Assembly: GCA_001941025.1 (NCBI GenBank)
Contig: MSHE01000032.1
Span: 62,001 to 126,000, forward strand
Direction of reading: 5' to 3'
Origin: Lachnospiraceae bacterium Zagget3
GTDB lineage: Bacteria > Bacillota_A > Clostridia > Lachnospirales > Lachnospiraceae
DNA: 64,000 nucleotides
In this document: positions 62,947 through 64,000 of the stretch, piece by piece
How the letters are laid out: every line of letters begins with the position of its first letter
How positions within the stretch are numbered: position 1 is the first letter of the stretch
The notes under the pieces: generated by a model
The model's database searches: none
What the model was told of the DNA's origin: nothing
Seen by the model: the letters and a program-made list of their open reading frames with translations, nothing else
Made by a program: the position numbers and the translations under genes

Positions 62947-64000
62947 TCAAAAATTAAATTTATCCGAAAAATAAGCCTCCAACTCCGCGACAGGCACCCG
63001 CACCTGCTCCATAGAATCACGTTCGCGTACGGTCACCGCATGATCCTCCTCCGACTCGAAATCATACGTGACGCAAAACGGCGTCCCAATCTCATCCTGT
63101 CTGCGATAGCGCTTCCCGATATTGCCGCGGTCATCATACTCACAATTGTAAGTCTTACACAGACGCGTATAGATCTCCTCCGCCTGCTCCGCGAGTTTCT
63201 TCGAGAGCGGCAGCACGCCGATCTTCACCGGAGCCAGCGCCGGATGGAAATGCAGCACGGTGCGCATGTCCGGCTCCTCCTCCGTACCCAGGTTCTCCTC
63301 GTCATAGGCGTCACACAAAAACGCGAGCACCACGCGGTCCGCGCCGAGCGACGGCTCAATGACATAGGGAATATATTTTTCGTTTTTCTGATCATCAAAA
63401 TAGGTCAGGTCCACGCCGGATGTCACATGGTGCTGGGAGAGATCATAGTCCGTGCGGTCCGCGACGCCCCACAGCTCGCCCCAACCGAACGGGAAGAGAT
63501 ATTCAATGTCGCTTGTAGCGCGGCTGTAGAAGGACAATTCCGCCGCTTCGTGATCGCGCACGCGCATCTGCTCCTCCCGCATGCCGAGGGAGGTAAGCCA
63601 GTTGACGCAAAACTCCTTCCAGTAGGAAAACCAGTCGAACTCCGCATCCGGCTCGTAGAAAAACTCGAGTTCCATCTGCTCGAACTCCCGCGTGCGGAAC
63701 GTGAAATTACCCGGTGTGATCTCGTTGCGGAACGACTTGCCGATCTGACCGATGCCGAACGGGATCTTCTTGCGCGAGGTGCGCTGCACATTCTTGAAAT
63801 TGACAAAGATGCCCTGCGCCGTCTCCGGGCGGAGATACACGGTGCTTGCCGCGTCCTCGGTCACGCCCTGGAATGTCCGAAACATCAGGTTGAACGAACG
63901 AATGTCGGTAAAGTTGTGCTTGCCGCAGGTCGGGCACGGCACCTGATGTTCCTCGATGAACGCCTTCATCTCTTCCTGGCTCCAGCCATCCACGGAGCCG
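62947..64000 (-). CDS. Glycyl-tRNA synthetase, homodimeric type (5' end cut by window edge)
   Basis: This is a class II GlyRS of the alpha2 type charging tRNA-Gly. About 351 C-terminal codons are in the window, and the frame is open through base 64000. Class II motifs: [62 protein letters not shown] (motif 2) and [20 protein letters not shown] (motif 3). The anticodon-binding domain follows ([46 protein letters not shown]). It ends YFSDKFNF at 62947, next to the inverted-repeat element. Confidence 0.96.
   Translation of the reverse strand, partial: GSVDGWSQEEMKAFIEEHQVPCPTCGKHNFTDIRSFNLMFRTFQGVTEDAASTVYLRPETAQGIFVNFKNVQRTSRKKIPFGIGQIGKSFRNEITPGNFTFRTREFEQMELEFFYEPDAEFDWFSYWKEFCVNWLTSLGMREEQMRVRDHEAAELSFYSRATSDIEYLFPFGWGELWGVADRTDYDLSQHHVTSGVDLTYFDDQKNEKYIPYVIEPSLGADRVVLAFLCDAYDEENLGTEEEPDMRTVLHFHPALAPVKIGVLPLSKKLAEQAEEIYTRLCKTYNCEYDDRGNIGKRYRRQDEIGTPFCVTYDFESEEDHAVTVRERDSMEQVRVPVAELEAYFSDKFNF

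Noticed and set aside
62735..62974. 79-codon plus-strand frame inside the inverted-repeat element
   Set aside because: It spans hairpins and runs into the end of the glycyl-tRNA synthetase gene; no ribosome site and no recognisable protein features.

Overview
The window is 64 kb of GC-rich bacterial chromosome with dense, mostly minus-strand genes and short gaps. Gene content and order point to an anaerobic member of the Clostridia, most likely Lachnospiraceae. Supporting evidence includes the block rho-rpmE-DUF1385-prmC-prfA, AddAB recombination, a DUF4364 protein, a GGGtGRT protein paired with a NifU-like scaffold, a large 2-hydroxyacyl-CoA dehydratase activase-type protein, a TM1266-type hydrogenase regulator, homodimeric GlyRS and a Gram-positive 6S RNA. 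No tRNA, rRNA, CRISPR array, integrase or transposase was seen. Both ends cut a gene: pheT on the left and the glycyl-tRNA synthetase gene on the right.

Layout. 1-3.8 kb: pheST and a YihY-type membrane protein. 3.9-4.1 kb: a 6S RNA candidate with its terminator. 4.1-12.7 kb: pckA, then an amino-acid operon read leftwards as ilvN-ilvC-leuD-leuC-leuD-leuC-thrC. It carries two different leuDC pairs and starts at a clear sigma-A promoter. 12.9-18.2 kb: a serine-less esterase homologue and a large beta-helix surface protein. The latter is built from five 672-bp repeats, and its anchor has been put out of frame by a GGAA duplication. 18.2-28.9 kb: glnS, a rhomboid-like membrane protein, a giant dehydratase-activase protein, a decayed aldo/keto reductase, a TM1266 regulator, a DNA glycosylase, a methyltransferase and an MFS exporter.

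29-32.4 kb: htpG behind a perfect CIRCE operator, a small unknown gene and maf. 32.4-40.4 kb: addA, addB and uppP. 40.4-42.5 kb: a 2-isopropylmalate synthase fused to an AraC-type DNA-binding domain, with a perfect 32-bp palindrome in its upstream gap. 42.6-47.4 kb: prfA, prmC, a DUF1385 protein, rpmE and rho. 47.6-49.3 kb: malic enzyme and DUF4364. 49.4-51.1 kb: the GGGtGRT/NifU-like pair, preceded by four copies of an ATGTGGTAA-like motif. 51.4-60.5 kb: a reductive pyrimidine degradation cluster (PreT, PreA, dihydropyrimidinase, ureidopropionase-type amidohydrolase) with four uncharacterised redox or hydrolase partners. 60.5-64 kb: topB, a 238-bp hairpin-rich element with terminal inverted repeats, and the glycyl-tRNA synthetase gene.

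The most notable items are the LeuA-AraC fusion, which could make a leucine-sensing enzyme also a transcription factor, and the palindrome next to it. Next come the GGGtGRT/scaffold operon with its motif array, the extended pyrimidine cluster, the terminal-inverted-repeat element at 62.7-62.94 kb, and the duplicated leuDC pairs. All functional statements are inferred from reading the sequence and from family knowledge; no database search was run.
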